Shown here: positions 28,679-37,487 of the stretch, piece by piece
How the letters are laid out: every line of letters starts with the position of its first letter
How positions within the stretch are numbered: the stretch's first letter is position 1
DNA from: BM003 sp963783695
GTDB lineage: Bacteria > Pseudomonadota > Gammaproteobacteria > Steroidobacterales > BM003
Length of the DNA: 64,000 bases
Reading direction: 5' to 3'
Assembly: GCA_963783695.1 (NCBI GenBank)
Contig: CAWAOM010000001.1
Location: 310,001-374,000, forward strand
Program-made: the position numbers and the translations under genes
Notes under the pieces: generated by a model
What the model saw: the letters and a program-made list of their open reading frames with translations, nothing else
Databases searched by the model: none
What the model was told of the DNA's origin: nothing

Positions 28679-30064
28679 ATGACTGACAGCCGCGCACAGG
28701 GACATCTGGATATCGGTTCCGATAGTTCCGCTGGGGAGATAGCCGTTGCTTTCAGGCCGTTGGCGGACCGAATGCGCCCGCGCAGCATCGACGAATTTTT
28801 TGGTCAGTCACATCTGCTGGGCGATGGCAAACCGCTGCGGCGAATGGTGGAGGAGGGCAAGCTCCACTCGGCAATTCTGTGGGGACCGCCCGGGACCGGC
28901 AAGACGACTCTCGCGCGCCTGATCGCGGCAGCGGCGGATGCCCATATTATTTCGCTTTCTGCGGTAATGGCCGGCGTCAAGGACGTCCGGGCAGCGGTCG
29001 CCGAGGCCAACGATGTGCGCGAGCAATGCGGCAAGGCGACGCTGTTGTTTCTCGATGAGGTGCATCGGTTCAACAAGTCGCAGCAGGACGCGTTCCTGCC
29101 GTATGTCGAGGATGGCACGCTGACGTTTATCGGCGCGACGACCGAGAACCCGTCATTCGAACTGAACAATGCGCTGTTATCGCGTGCGCGAGTCTATGTG
29201 CTGCGCTCGCTGACGCCGGATGCGCTGCGCGAGATTCTCTCTGCTGCGCTGCACAGCGTTGACCGTGGTCTTGGCGGCGAGGCGCAGATTTCTGAAGACC
29301 TGATCGATCGCCTCGCGCAGGCAGCCGATGGTGACGCCCGGCGCTCGTTGAATCTGCTCGAACTCGCCGCCGACCTCGCAGAGGATCGGAATGGCTCGCG
29401 CGTAATTTCCGCGGCAGTGGTTACGGAGATAGTGAGCGGGGGTTACCGTCGTTTCGACAAGCAGGGCGACGATTTTTATGACCAGATATCGGCGTTGCAC
29501 AAGGCGGTCCGGGGAACCGATCCCGATGCCGCTTTGTACTGGCTGTGCCGCATGCTCGATGGTGGTTGTGACCCTCGTTACGTGGTGCGCCGCGTCGTAA
29601 GAATGGCCAGCGAAGACATCGGTAATGCGGATCCGCGCGCGCTGCGCATCAGTCTCGACGCCGCCGAAGTCTACGAACGCCTTGGCAGTCCCGAGGGTGA
29701 GCTTGCGATAGCGCAGGCAGTCGTGTTCCTGGCCTGCGCGGCCAAGAGTAACGCGGTGTACAAAGCCTACGGCGCGGCGCAATCGGACGTTGCCGAATAT
29801 GGCTCGCTGGGAGTGCCAATGCATTTGCGCAACGCACCAACCCGGCTGATGAAAGAACTTGGCCACGGCAAGGGTTACCGCTACGCGCACGACGAACCCG
29901 ACGGCGTCGTCCATGGAGAGAAATACTTCCCGGACGAGATGGGTCCGCGTTCGTATTATCGCCCCGTCGCGCGCGGACTCGAGATGAAAATTAGCGAAAA
30001 ACTCGATGCCTTGCGTCGCGAAGTCAGGAAACGGGGTTCCGGCGAGGACCCGGACAACCGATAA
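28679..30064 (+). CDS. rarA: Replication-associated recombination protein RarA (MgsA)
   Basis: A 461-residue AAA+ ATPase acting at stalled forks and on SSB-coated DNA. It has Walker A (GPPGTGKTTLARL), Walker B (LLFLDEVHRFNKSQQD), the TTENPSFELN sensor I region and the tetramerisation domain GSPEGELAIAQAVVFLACAAKSNA. The N-terminal RMRPRSIDEFFGQSHLLG is family-typical. Length is close to E. coli RarA (447). It lies 12 bp after the VanZ-like gene and 35 bp before serS. Confidence 0.95.
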   Translation: MTDSRAQGHLDIGSDSSAGEIAVAFRPLADRMRPRSIDEFFGQSHLLGDGKPLRRMVEEGKLHSAILWGPPGTGKTTLARLIAAAADAHIISLSAVMAGVKDVRAAVAEANDVREQCGKATLLFLDEVHRFNKSQQDAFLPYVEDGTLTFIGATTENPSFELNNALLSRARVYVLRSLTPDALREILSAALHSVDRGLGGEAQISEDLIDRLAQAADGDARRSLNLLELAADLAEDRNGSRVISAAVVTEIVSGGYRRFDKQGDDFYDQISALHKAVRGTDPDAALYWLCRMLDGGCDPRYVVRRVVRMASEDIGNADPRALRISLDAAEVYERLGSPEGELAIAQAVVFLACAAKSNAVYKAYGAAQSDVAEYGSLGVPMHLRNAPTRLMKELGHGKGYRYAHDEPDGVVHGEKYFPDEMGPRSYYRPVARGLEMKISEKLDALRREVRKRGSGEDPDNR

Positions 30065-30099
30065 TCCCAACCTGCCGACCAATCAACCAGGGGTGACCC

Positions 30100-31377
30100 A
30101 TGCTCGATCCCAAGCTATTGCGATCCGATATCGACCGGGTCGCGGCGAATCTCGCTCGCCGCGGCATGCGCCTGGATGTCGGGGAGTTCAATGCGCTGGA
30201 GGCGCAGCGCAAGGCCGTACAGGTCAACGTGGAGACGTTGCGGCAAGAGCGCAATACGCGGTCGAAGAATATCGGCAAGGCCAAGGCGAGCGGTGAAGAC
30301 ATTGCGCCGTTGCTTGCCGAGGTCGCGGATCTCGGGGAGCAACTGAAATCCGCGGAGCAGGAGCTGATGGATAACCAGGCCATGCTGCAGGCGCTGCAGA
30401 GCGGCTTGCCCAATCTGCTCGATGAGGGCGTGCCGGACGGTGCGGATGAAGAGGCCAATGTCGAGGTGCGGCGCTGGGGCGACCCGGCCGACCGCGATTT
30501 CGAACCGCTCGATCATGTCGATCTTGGTACGCGCCTGGGTCTGCTCGATTTTGAGGCGGCGGCGAAACTGTCGGGCAGCCGTTTCGCGGTAATGCGTGGC
30601 GCAGTCGCGCGTCTGCATCGTGCGCTGATCCAGTTCATGCTCGACACGCACACCACGGAGCACGGCTACCAGGAGATCTACGCGCCATATCTGGTCAACC
30701 GCGAGACGCTGACCGGAACCGGCCAGTTGCCGAAATTTGCCGCCGACCTGTTTGCTCTCGAAGGCGAGCGCGAGCTCTTTCTGATTCCGACTGCCGAGGT
30801 GCCGGTGACCAACCTGGTACGCGGCGAGATCCTTGACGCCGCGATTCTGCCGCTGCGTATGACAGCCCACACGCCGTGTTTCAGATCCGAGGCCGGCTCG
30901 CACGGCAAAGACACCCGCGGCATGATTCGCCAGCACCAGTTTGAAAAGGTCGAACTGGTCCAGATCGTCACGCCGGAGGATTCTTTTGCCGCGCTCGAGG
31001 AGCTCACCGGACATGCGGAAACGATTCTGCAGCGCCTCGGGTTGCCGTACCGCGTCATTGTTTTGTGTTCCGGCGATACGGGCTTTGGTGCCGCCAAGAC
31101 CTACGACATCGAGGTATGGATTCCGTCGCAACAGCGTTACCGCGAGATTTCGTCATGCAGCAATTGCACCGATTTCCAGGCGCGGCGGATGCAGGCGCGT
31201 TGGCGCAATCCCGATACCGGCAAACCGGAACTGGTGCATACGTTGAACGGATCGGGCGTTGCCGCCGGCAGGGCGTTGATTGCGGTGCTCGAAAACTACC
31301 AGAATGCCGATGGCAGCATCCGTGTACCTCAGGTATTGCGCCCCTACATGGGTGGGCTTGAAACGATCGAAGCTTGA
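30100..31377 (+). CDS. serS: Seryl-tRNA synthetase
   Basis: A 425-residue class II synthetase. An N-terminal long helical arm (about 30-100, coiled coil that binds the long variable arm of tRNA-Ser) precedes the catalytic domain with TETAEVP-type motif TAEVPVTNLVRGEIL, motif 2 (TPCFRSEAGSHGKDTRGMIR) and motif 3 (GSGVAAGRALIAVLENYQ). It closes the ftsK-lolA-rarA-serS run, with a strong hairpin terminator about 65 bp downstream. A tRNA-Ser gene is only 1 kb away. Confidence 0.97.
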   Translation: MLDPKLLRSDIDRVAANLARRGMRLDVGEFNALEAQRKAVQVNVETLRQERNTRSKNIGKAKASGEDIAPLLAEVADLGEQLKSAEQELMDNQAMLQALQSGLPNLLDEGVPDGADEEANVEVRRWGDPADRDFEPLDHVDLGTRLGLLDFEAAAKLSGSRFAVMRGAVARLHRALIQFMLDTHTTEHGYQEIYAPYLVNRETLTGTGQLPKFAADLFALEGERELFLIPTAEVPVTNLVRGEILDAAILPLRMTAHTPCFRSEAGSHGKDTRGMIRQHQFEKVELVQIVTPEDSFAALEELTGHAETILQRLGLPYRVIVLCSGDTGFGAAKTYDIEVWIPSQQRYREISSCSNCTDFQARRMQARWRNPDTGKPELVHTLNGSGVAAGRALIAVLENYQNADGSIRVPQVLRPYMGGLETIEA

Positions 31378-31440
31378 ACCGCCCCGGCCACTACTCGCAG
31401 CCCTGGTCGGCCCGGTTCGCCGTGCGAATCGCAGCGAAAA

Positions 31441-31465
31441 AAAAGCCCCGCTCAAGCGGGGCTTT
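31441..31465. terminator. Bidirectional Rho-independent terminator after serS
   Basis: AAAAGCCCCGC, loop TCAA, GCGGGGCTTTT. The A-rich upstream arm and T-rich downstream arm make it usable on both strands, serving serS (plus) and the convergent Bax inhibitor-1 gene (minus). Confidence 0.9.
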
Positions 31466-31485
31466 TCTCGTTTTGGGGTTTGCGG

Positions 31486-32169
31486 CTACTCGTCGCCCAT
31501 TACGCCCAGTATGTGTAGCAGACTGGTGAACAGGTTGTATATCGACACAAACAACGTCACGGTCGCCATGATGTAGTTGGTCTCTCCGCCACGGACGATC
31601 TCGCTGGTCTGGAACAGGATCAATCCTCCCATTGCCAGCACAAACATGCCGGAGACGGCCAGCGACAGGGCCGGCATGTTGAAAAAGATCGCGATAAGCC
31701 CGAGCAGGAACGCACCGAGGATACCGATAGTCAGGAAGCCGCCCATGAAGCTGAAATCGCGGCCGCTTTTAATAGCGTAGGCGCTAAGCCCCACAAAGGT
31801 GGCTCCGGTAATACCAAAAGCCGTCATCACCACCTGACCACCATTTGGCAGGAATTTCAGATAGGCGCTGATGATCGGGCCAAGCGTGAATCCCATGAAC
31901 CCGGTCAGTGCGAAAATCGAAACGATACCCATGGTGCTGTTGCGGAATTTCGAGGTCAGGAACAGCAGCCCGAAATAGCCGACCAGGGTAATGACAAGAC
32001 CGGGATGGGGCAGATTGAGCGCCATGGAAGCACCGGCCGTCAGCGCCGAAAATATCAATGTCGCCGCGAGCAACATATAGGTGTTGCGCAGGACTTTGTT
32101 TGTGCTGAGCGCAGACTCCGTAGCGGCGGTCGTGGTTGCCGTTGCGTAACGGGTGCGAACTGGTTCCAT
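31486..32169 (-). CDS. Bax inhibitor-1 / YccA family membrane protein
   Basis: A 227-residue protein with seven predicted membrane helices after a Thr/Ala-rich cytoplasmic N-terminus, of the BI-1/YbhL/YccA family (pH-sensitive Ca leak channels or FtsH modulators in studied members). Family signs are VLRNTYMLLAATLIFSAL at the first helix and GFMGFTLGPIISAYLKF. The ATG at 32169 has a strong GGAGG ribosome site; an in-frame ATG 24 bp upstream does not. It is monocistronic between two bidirectional terminators. Confidence 0.9.
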   Translation of the reverse strand: MEPVRTRYATATTTAATESALSTNKVLRNTYMLLAATLIFSALTAGASMALNLPHPGLVITLVGYFGLLFLTSKFRNSTMGIVSIFALTGFMGFTLGPIISAYLKFLPNGGQVVMTAFGITGATFVGLSAYAIKSGRDFSFMGGFLTIGILGAFLLGLIAIFFNMPALSLAVSGMFVLAMGGLILFQTSEIVRGGETNYIMATVTLFVSIYNLFTSLLHILGVMGDE

Positions 32170-32381
32170 CGAATCGTTCCTCCAGGGAATCAACGGGCCG
32201 GCATTAGCGCCGGCCCTGCATACAGACTAAATATACGGGCCGTGGTTCCAAATTCAAGGCGGCCTTGCGTCCAACGCGCAGGGCAGTCAGAATCGCCGCC
32301 CGAGTGTACACGGTTAACAGTCAGGGACTGCAGATATTAAACAAAAATATTAAATACAATTCCTAACTAATTGAAATAAAA

Positions 32382-32472
32382 GGAGAGGTGGCAGAGCGGT
32401 CGAATGCACCGGTCTTGAAAACCGGCATCGGGTAACTCCCGATCGAGGGTTCGAATCCCTCCCTCTCCGCCA
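32382..32472 (+). tRNA. tRNA-Ser(UGA)
   Basis: A 91-nt tRNA with encoded CCA. The acceptor GGAGAGG pairs with CCTCTCC; the anticodon loop CTTGAAA gives UGA (codon UCA). A long class II variable arm (about ATCGGGTAACTCCCGAT) and T arm with GGTTCGAATCC are present. Its 3' end is repeated, in antisense and degenerate sense forms, in the tandem array that starts directly after it. Confidence 0.97.
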
Positions 32473-32480
32473 TACTAAAG

Positions 32481-32503
32481 AACCCGCGAAAGCGGGTTTT
32501 TTT
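32481..32503 (+). terminator. Rho-independent terminator of tRNA-Ser (array copy 1)
   Basis: AACCCGC-GAAA-GCGGGTT followed by a T-run to 32503. A GNRA-type loop caps a 7-bp stem. It begins 8 bp after the tRNA CCA. Confidence 0.9.
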
Positions 32504-32658
32504 GTATGGCGGAGAGGGAAGGCCTGGTGAGAACCCTGAGGTTCGACAAGCCGGGGCGCAGCGCCGGCGCAGGACGCCGCAGCGAAGCGGAGGCGCCCCG
32601 CAGGGGTGAGGCTGCAAGGCAGACGAATCTATCCCTCCTGCCAACCGACGAGTTAAAG

Positions 32659-32681
32659 AACCCGCGAAAGCGGGTTTTTTT
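32659..32681 (+). terminator. Array terminator copy 2
   Basis: Identical hairpin and T-run, exactly 178 bp after copy 1. Confidence 0.85.
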
Positions 32682-32836
32682 GTATGGCGGAGAGGGAAGG
32701 CCTGGTGAGAACCCTGAGGTTCGACAAGCCGGGGCGCAGCGCCGGCGCAGGACGCCGCAGCGAAGCGGAGGCGCCCCGCAGGGGTGAGGCTGCAAGGCAG
32801 ACGAATCTATCCCTCCTGCCAACCGACGAGTTAAAG

Positions 32837-32859
32837 AACCCGCGAAAGCGGGTTTTTTT
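32837..32859 (+). terminator. Array terminator copy 3
   Basis: Identical hairpin and T-run, 178 bp after copy 2. Confidence 0.85.
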
Positions 32860-33014
32860 GTATGGCGGAGAGGGAAGGCCTGGTGAGAACCCTGAGGTTC
32901 GACAAGCCGGGGCGCAGCGCCGGCGCAGGACGCCGCAGCGAAGCGGAGGCGCCCCGCAGGGGTGAGGCTGCAAGGCAGACGAATCTATCCCTCCTGCCAA
33001 CCGACGAGTTAAAG

Positions 33015-33036
33015 AACCCGCGAAAGCGGGTTTTTT
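33015..33036 (+). terminator. Array terminator copy 4
   Basis: Same hairpin with a slightly altered tail (TTTTTTAGTA), at the head of the partial fourth unit. Confidence 0.85.
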
Positions 33037-33110
33037 AGTATGGCGGAGAGGGAAAGCCCGGTGAGAGGTCCGAGAGACCCCTTGCGGCCCTAACCGCAAC
33101 TACAACAATA

Positions 33111-33135
33111 AAAACCCGGCTCATGGCCGGGTTTT
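33111..33135. terminator. Bidirectional terminator between the array and pntB
   Basis: AAAACCCGGC, loop TCATG, GCCGGGTTTT. It would stop both residual transcription from the tRNA-Ser array and the convergent pntAB operon. Confidence 0.88.
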
Positions 33136-33172
33136 CTGCACAACCTGCAGAGGGCGCGCGAGCGCCGCCTGT

Positions 33173-34567
33173 CTACAGAGCTTTTAGTACCGCGTCGAGG
33201 CTGTCCTTGGCATCGCCAAACAACATCCGCGTGTTGTCCTTATAGAAGAGCGGATTCTCGACGCCGGCGTAACCGGTTGCCATGCTGCGTTTCAGCACGA
33301 TGGTCGTGCCACCCTTCCAGACCTCCAGCACCGGCATGCCGGCGATCGGACTGTCGGGTTCTTCCTGCGCGGAGGGGTTGACGATGTCGTTTGCGCCGAT
33401 GACCATCGAGACATCGACGTCCGGGAAGTCCTCGTTGATCTCGTCCATTTCATAGACGATGTCGTAGGGCACCTTGGCCTCGGCCAGCAACACGTTCATA
33501 TGGCCGGGCATGCGGCCCGCGACCGGATGAATACCGAAGCGCACGTTGACGTCCTTCGCGCGCAGCGCTTTCGTGATTTCGAAAACCGTATGCTGTGCCT
33601 GCGCCACCGCCATGCCGTATCCCGGCACGATCATGACTTCCTTCGCGTTCGTCAGCAGCTCGGCCGTTTCCTCGGCCTGGACAGGCACGATCTCGCCTTC
33701 GATTTCGCCACCACTTGCCGCCGTGCCGCCGCCGGTGCCGAAACCGCCGGCAATGACCGCGAAGAACTTTCGGTTCATCGCGCGGCACATGATGTAGCTC
33801 AGGATCGCGCCGCTCGAGCCGACCAGGGCGCCGGTCACGATCAGCAGGTCGTTGCTCAGCATAAAGCCGGTCGCCGACGCCGCCCAGCCCGAGTAGCTGT
33901 TCAGCATCGACACGACGACGGGCATGTCGGCACCGCCGATGGCCATGACCATGTGAACGCCGAAGGCAAGCGCAATCAGCGTCATCAACACGAGCGGCCA
34001 GGTGCCACCGCCCAGCGCTGACTGCTGGACGAACTCGCGGCACAGCCAGATGGCCCCGATCAGCAGGATGAGATTCAGTACGTGCCTTGCTGGCAGCAGC
34101 AGCGGCTTGCCGCCGATCCGCCCGGAGAGCTTGCCGAAGGCGATGATGGAGCCGGAGAACGTGACCGCGCCGATCAGGATGCCGAGATAGGTCTCGATGT
34201 CGTGGATCGTCGCTTCCGCGCCGGTCAGCACGAATGAGTGATCCATGAAGTTCGCGTAGCCAACCAGTACGGCGGCCAGCCCGACCAGGCTATGCAGGAT
34301 CGCGACGAGTTCGGGCATCTGTGTCATCTGCACGCGTCGAGCGAGCACAAGGCCGATGCTGCCACCGATCAAAAGCATAATGATCAGCAGCGTGTAATGC
34401 TGCGTGACCACCCCGAGGATGGTCGCCACCAGCGCGAGGGTCATGCCGATAATGCCGTACCAGTTGCCGCGGCGAGCGGTCTCCTGGTTCGACAGGCCGC
34501 CAAGCGCGAGGATGAACAGGATGGTCGCGGCGATATAGGAAGCGGTTACGAGTCCGGCGCTATTCAT
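33173..34567 (-). CDS. pntB: NAD(P) transhydrogenase beta subunit PntB
   Basis: A 464-residue subunit (E. coli 462) of the proton-translocating transhydrogenase that makes NADPH from NADH using the proton gradient. The N-terminal two-thirds holds about nine membrane helices, and the C-terminal domain III binds NADP(H) (VMIVPGYGMAVAQAQH, then GIHPVAGRMPGHMNVLLAEA and DVSMVIGANDIVNPSAQEEP). The ATG at 34567 is 7 bp after the pntA stop; longer in-frame forms are not family-like. Confidence 0.96.
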   Translation of the reverse strand: MNSAGLVTASYIAATILFILALGGLSNQETARRGNWYGIIGMTLALVATILGVVTQHYTLLIIMLLIGGSIGLVLARRVQMTQMPELVAILHSLVGLAAVLVGYANFMDHSFVLTGAEATIHDIETYLGILIGAVTFSGSIIAFGKLSGRIGGKPLLLPARHVLNLILLIGAIWLCREFVQQSALGGGTWPLVLMTLIALAFGVHMVMAIGGADMPVVVSMLNSYSGWAASATGFMLSNDLLIVTGALVGSSGAILSYIMCRAMNRKFFAVIAGGFGTGGGTAASGGEIEGEIVPVQAEETAELLTNAKEVMIVPGYGMAVAQAQHTVFEITKALRAKDVNVRFGIHPVAGRMPGHMNVLLAEAKVPYDIVYEMDEINEDFPDVDVSMVIGANDIVNPSAQEEPDSPIAGMPVLEVWKGGTTIVLKRSMATGYAGVENPLFYKDNTRMLFGDAKDSLDAVLKAL

Positions 34568-34574
34568 GTTGACC

Positions 34575-36113
34575 TCACTTCCTGAACATTTCGAGCATAC
34601 GTCGCGTGACGGCAAACCCGCCGGCGATGTTGATGCTCGTAATCAAAATCGTGAAAGCGGCGATCAGCATGATCAGGATGCTGTCGGAACTGATCTGCAG
34701 CAGGGCCCCGATCACGATGATGCTGGAGATCGCATTCGTTACGCTCATCAGCGGCGTGTGCAATGCGGGCGTCACGTTCCAGATGACCATGTAGCCGACG
34801 AAACAGGCCAGCACGAAGACCGTGAAATGCGCCATAAACGACGCCGGCGCGACGGCCCCTACGCCGAACAACGCAAGGCCGCCAATCGCCATCGCGATAA
34901 GCGGTCCGGCGACCGACTTCTTCTGATCTTCCGCTGGGGTGGCGGGAGCCGGGGGCGGCTTGGCTACTTTCGGCGCTGCCGAGAGTTTCGGCGCCGGGGG
35001 CGGCCACGTGGTCTCCCCGCCGATGCAGATCGTTGCGCCGCGGATCGCCTCGTCCTCCATGTCGACGACCAGTTCGCCGTTTTTCTCGGGGGTCATGTCG
35101 GTCAAAAGGTGACGCAGATTGGTGCCGTAGAGCTGGCTCGACTGCGCGGCCAGCCGGCTTGGCAGGTCGGTGTAGCCGATCAGCGTTACCCCGTGTTTCA
35201 CGACGACCTGACCGGGTTCGGTCAGTTCGCAGTTGCCGCCCTGCTCGGCGGCGAGGTCGACGATTACGCTGCCGTCCTTCATCGACTCGACCATTTCGGC
35301 AGTGATCAGGCGCGGCGCCGGTTTGCCCGGAATCAGCGCAGTCGTGATGATGATATCGACATCCCTGGCCTGTTCGGCGAACAGGGCCATTTCGGCCTCG
35401 ATGAACTCTTTGCTCATGACCTTGGCATAACCGCCTTCGCCCGAACCGTCCTCGTCCGCGAAGTCGAGCATCAGGAACTCGGCGTCCATGCTTTCGACCT
35501 GTTCCTTCACTTCGGGGCGCGTATCGAAAGACCGGACGACGGCGCCCATGCTCTTGGCCGCGCCGATCGCTGCAAGCCCCGCCACGCCGGCGCCGATGAC
35601 CAGGACCTTGGCCGGCGGAATCTTGCCCGCGGCGGTAATCTGGCCGGTGAAGAAGCGGCCAAAGTGCTGGGCGGCCTCGACAACGGCGCGGTAGCCGGCG
35701 ATGTTCCCCATGGAGCTCAGCGCATCCATTTTCTGCGCCCGCGAAATGCGCGGTACGCTGTCCATGGCCAGCGCCGTAACGCCGCGCTCGGTCAGCGTCT
35801 GCAGGAGATCGGGATTCTGGGCGGGCCAGACGAAGCTGATCAGTGTTTGCCCCGGGCGCAGCATGCCGAGTTCATCGCCTTCTGGCGCCCGCACCTTGAG
35901 CACGATATCGCAGAGATCATAAATCTCGCGCGCGGAGGCGGCGATGTCGCAGCCCGCGGACCGATAGGCGTCATCAGAGAAGCTGGCATGGGTTCCCGCA
36001 CCGCCCTGAACCACCACACCGTAGCCGAGTTTGATGAGCTGGGTCGCGACTTCGGGGGTCGTCGCAACTCGTCGTTCGCCCGGATGAGATTCGAGTGGAA
36101 CACCGATCTTCAT
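34575..36113 (-). CDS. pntA: NAD(P) transhydrogenase alpha subunit PntA
   Basis: A 512-residue fused alpha subunit (E. coli 510). NAD-binding domain I (MKIGVPLESHPGERRVATTP; KVLVIGAGVAGLAAIGAAKS) is followed by a Pro/Ala-rich linker (about 370-400) and four membrane helices ending in GGFAVTRRMLEMF. It is the first gene of pntAB, with GGAGGA before the ATG. Many bacteria split this protein in two (PntAA/PntAB); here it is fused as in enterics. The promoter should lie in the long gap to its right. Confidence 0.96.
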   Translation of the reverse strand: MKIGVPLESHPGERRVATTPEVATQLIKLGYGVVVQGGAGTHASFSDDAYRSAGCDIAASAREIYDLCDIVLKVRAPEGDELGMLRPGQTLISFVWPAQNPDLLQTLTERGVTALAMDSVPRISRAQKMDALSSMGNIAGYRAVVEAAQHFGRFFTGQITAAGKIPPAKVLVIGAGVAGLAAIGAAKSMGAVVRSFDTRPEVKEQVESMDAEFLMLDFADEDGSGEGGYAKVMSKEFIEAEMALFAEQARDVDIIITTALIPGKPAPRLITAEMVESMKDGSVIVDLAAEQGGNCELTEPGQVVVKHGVTLIGYTDLPSRLAAQSSQLYGTNLRHLLTDMTPEKNGELVVDMEDEAIRGATICIGGETTWPPPAPKLSAAPKVAKPPPAPATPAEDQKKSVAGPLIAMAIGGLALFGVGAVAPASFMAHFTVFVLACFVGYMVIWNVTPALHTPLMSVTNAISSIIVIGALLQISSDSILIMLIAAFTILITSINIAGGFAVTRRMLEMFRK

Positions 36114-36653
36114 GGACTATCCTCCGCTAGACTAGGCGCGATTATCCTCAACGCGGCGCGCGATAGCCAGCGGATTGGCTATCAAACGTTTTTATCCTCG
36201 AGGCAGCGCTTGCTTTTCTACGTTCCGGCTTGCGATGGCAACCCGGTCTGATTCGCAGGATCGATGGGATACAGGACGGATCGGTGTGACTTGCCGGACT
36301 CGGGCGCGGGCAGGCGATCCGCACGGCCCGATCGCCGTGCCGTGCTCCTTGGCCCCTGCCACCGTCCGCCATGCCACTGTGGCCCTGTGGCAACACCGGC
36401 GCGGGCTGATGGCGCCTTTTTCTGTTCCCCGCTTCACTCCCGCGCGGCGCTGTGCGCATGTCAGCGTGTGGTTTTTGCTTCGGTCGGGGTTGGGGAGGAT
36501 GTGCGTGCTTCGGGCTCGAGAAGTTTGCAGTGGCGCGGCCTCCCGGGGCAGATCAACGGGTTGCCGGGGCGCGCAGTCGTCGTTTCTGGCTATAGTTAGG
36601 TTTGAGCAAAATCAGAATAAACCAGGCCTGCAGTCAAACAGGAGGAGCTGCCG
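36114..36653. other. 540-bp intergenic region between divergent pntA and an exported orphan
   Basis: No convincing gene. Short frames on both strands lack ribosome sites and family features. It must hold the pntAB promoter (minus strand) and probably that of the 36654 gene, near the locally AT-rich stretch 36590-36625. I see no clear operator, RNA or terminator. Confidence 0.5.
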
Positions 36654-37169
36654 ATGGCGCTACCACGAAAGCACCGCTTGATCGCTTTGATGCTCGGCTG
36701 CCTGCTCTCGCTCACCTCGCTGGCACGGGAGCCAGTGCGGGTCGTCATTGAATCGAGGATTCTCGAACCTGACCCGCAAGCGGGAGTGAAAGTACGGCAT
36801 TTGCTCGAGGTCGATTTTGATCGGCAGAACATTGAGGATTTCTATGAAACCGGGACAACGGATTTTTTTGGTGTCGATCTGGATAGTGTTCGTGACAATT
36901 TCACGGTCCTGAAGATCCACTTTAGCGGCGATGTCGCCTGGTTTGAGGTCAGGGGCGAAACTGCATCCGGTGTCGCGGTTTTGCCGAATGTAAATTACCG
37001 GTTAAATTTCGAGGTTGCCCGGTCGGGCGAAGCGAAAATATCGGGGTGCCATGACGGATATCCGGCCTATCGGATTGTTGTCGACGGCGTGGAGCAATAT
37101 GCTTACCAACACCAGCCTCTGGACCTGCTGTCGTTGTTTGGTGAATGCGATATCGTAATGCAGGACTAG
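36654..37169 (+). CDS. Exported protein of unknown function
   Basis: A 171-residue protein with a Sec signal (RLIALMLGCLLSLTSLA, cleaved before REPVRVV). The mature part is beta-rich with no family I can name with confidence. It has two cysteines near the end (SGCHDGYPAYRIVVDG and LFGECDIVMQD) that could form a disulfide in the periplasm. AGGAGGAG sits 7 bp before the ATG, supporting real translation. It stands alone, flanked by gaps of 540 and 318 bp. Confidence 0.7.
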   Translation: MALPRKHRLIALMLGCLLSLTSLAREPVRVVIESRILEPDPQAGVKVRHLLEVDFDRQNIEDFYETGTTDFFGVDLDSVRDNFTVLKIHFSGDVAWFEVRGETASGVAVLPNVNYRLNFEVARSGEAKISGCHDGYPAYRIVVDGVEQYAYQHQPLDLLSLFGECDIVMQD

Positions 37170-37191
37170 TTTTCTGCCGGCTTGCAGCGGC

Positions 37192-37224
37192 GGCCGGCAA
37201 GTGGGCCGGCAAGTGGGCCGGCAT
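37192..37224 (+). repeat. 12-bp short tandem repeat
   Basis: GGCCGGCAAGTG occurs twice in tandem (37192-37203, 37204-37215) followed by a partial third copy. It lies in the 318-bp gap 37170-37487, which otherwise shows no gene or strong hairpin. Confidence 0.7.
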
Positions 37225-37487
37225 TGCGGATATCGGATATTTCGATTTGCAATTCGATCTAACGTTCGGCTTCGAGGACTCGAAAGGCGCGGCACCGCAC
37301 GATGCCCCGGATCGCAGGAAGCATCCAATGGTTGCGGCTGCGCGAGCATTGACGCAGCCACGCCGTAACCTGCCATGGCTGTATGGAGGCTCGGCAGGGT
37401 CAGGTTCAGGCGCCGGTTGACGGCAGAGCCAGTGTCCAGCCGTAAATAAGACATTCCGCTTAGCCACAAGCATGGAGAGAGTCATCG

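Larger units (their letters stand above)
32477..33066 (+). repeat. 178-bp tandem array behind tRNA-Ser (3.3 copies)
   Basis: Three units at 32477-32654, 32655-32832 and 32833-33010 read identically, followed by a partial diverging copy to about 33066. Each has, in order, a hairpin terminator (AACCCGC, GAAA, GCGGGTT, T-run), the 16-mer GTATGGCGGAGAGGGA (exact reverse complement of the tRNA-Ser 3' end with flank), a GC-rich foldable body of about 120 bp with GGGGCGC/GCGCCCC and CCGC/GCGG stems, and a degenerate sense copy of the tRNA 3' end (32624-32643, 32802-32821, 32980-32999). I see no convincing coding sequence in this 700-bp stretch. Confidence 0.95.

Noticed and set aside
32504..33010. 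CRISPR array
   Set aside because: Repeat units are contiguous 178-bp copies without unique spacers, and no cas genes are nearby.
32653..33099. Long minus-strand frames across the tRNA-Ser array
   Set aside because: They consist of repeats of the same peptide caused by the 178-bp units, read through terminators and antisense to the tRNA, and have no ribosome site.
36192..36437. Small minus-strand gene in the pntA upstream gap
   Set aside because: Arg/Pro-rich translation, no ribosome site, no family resemblance.
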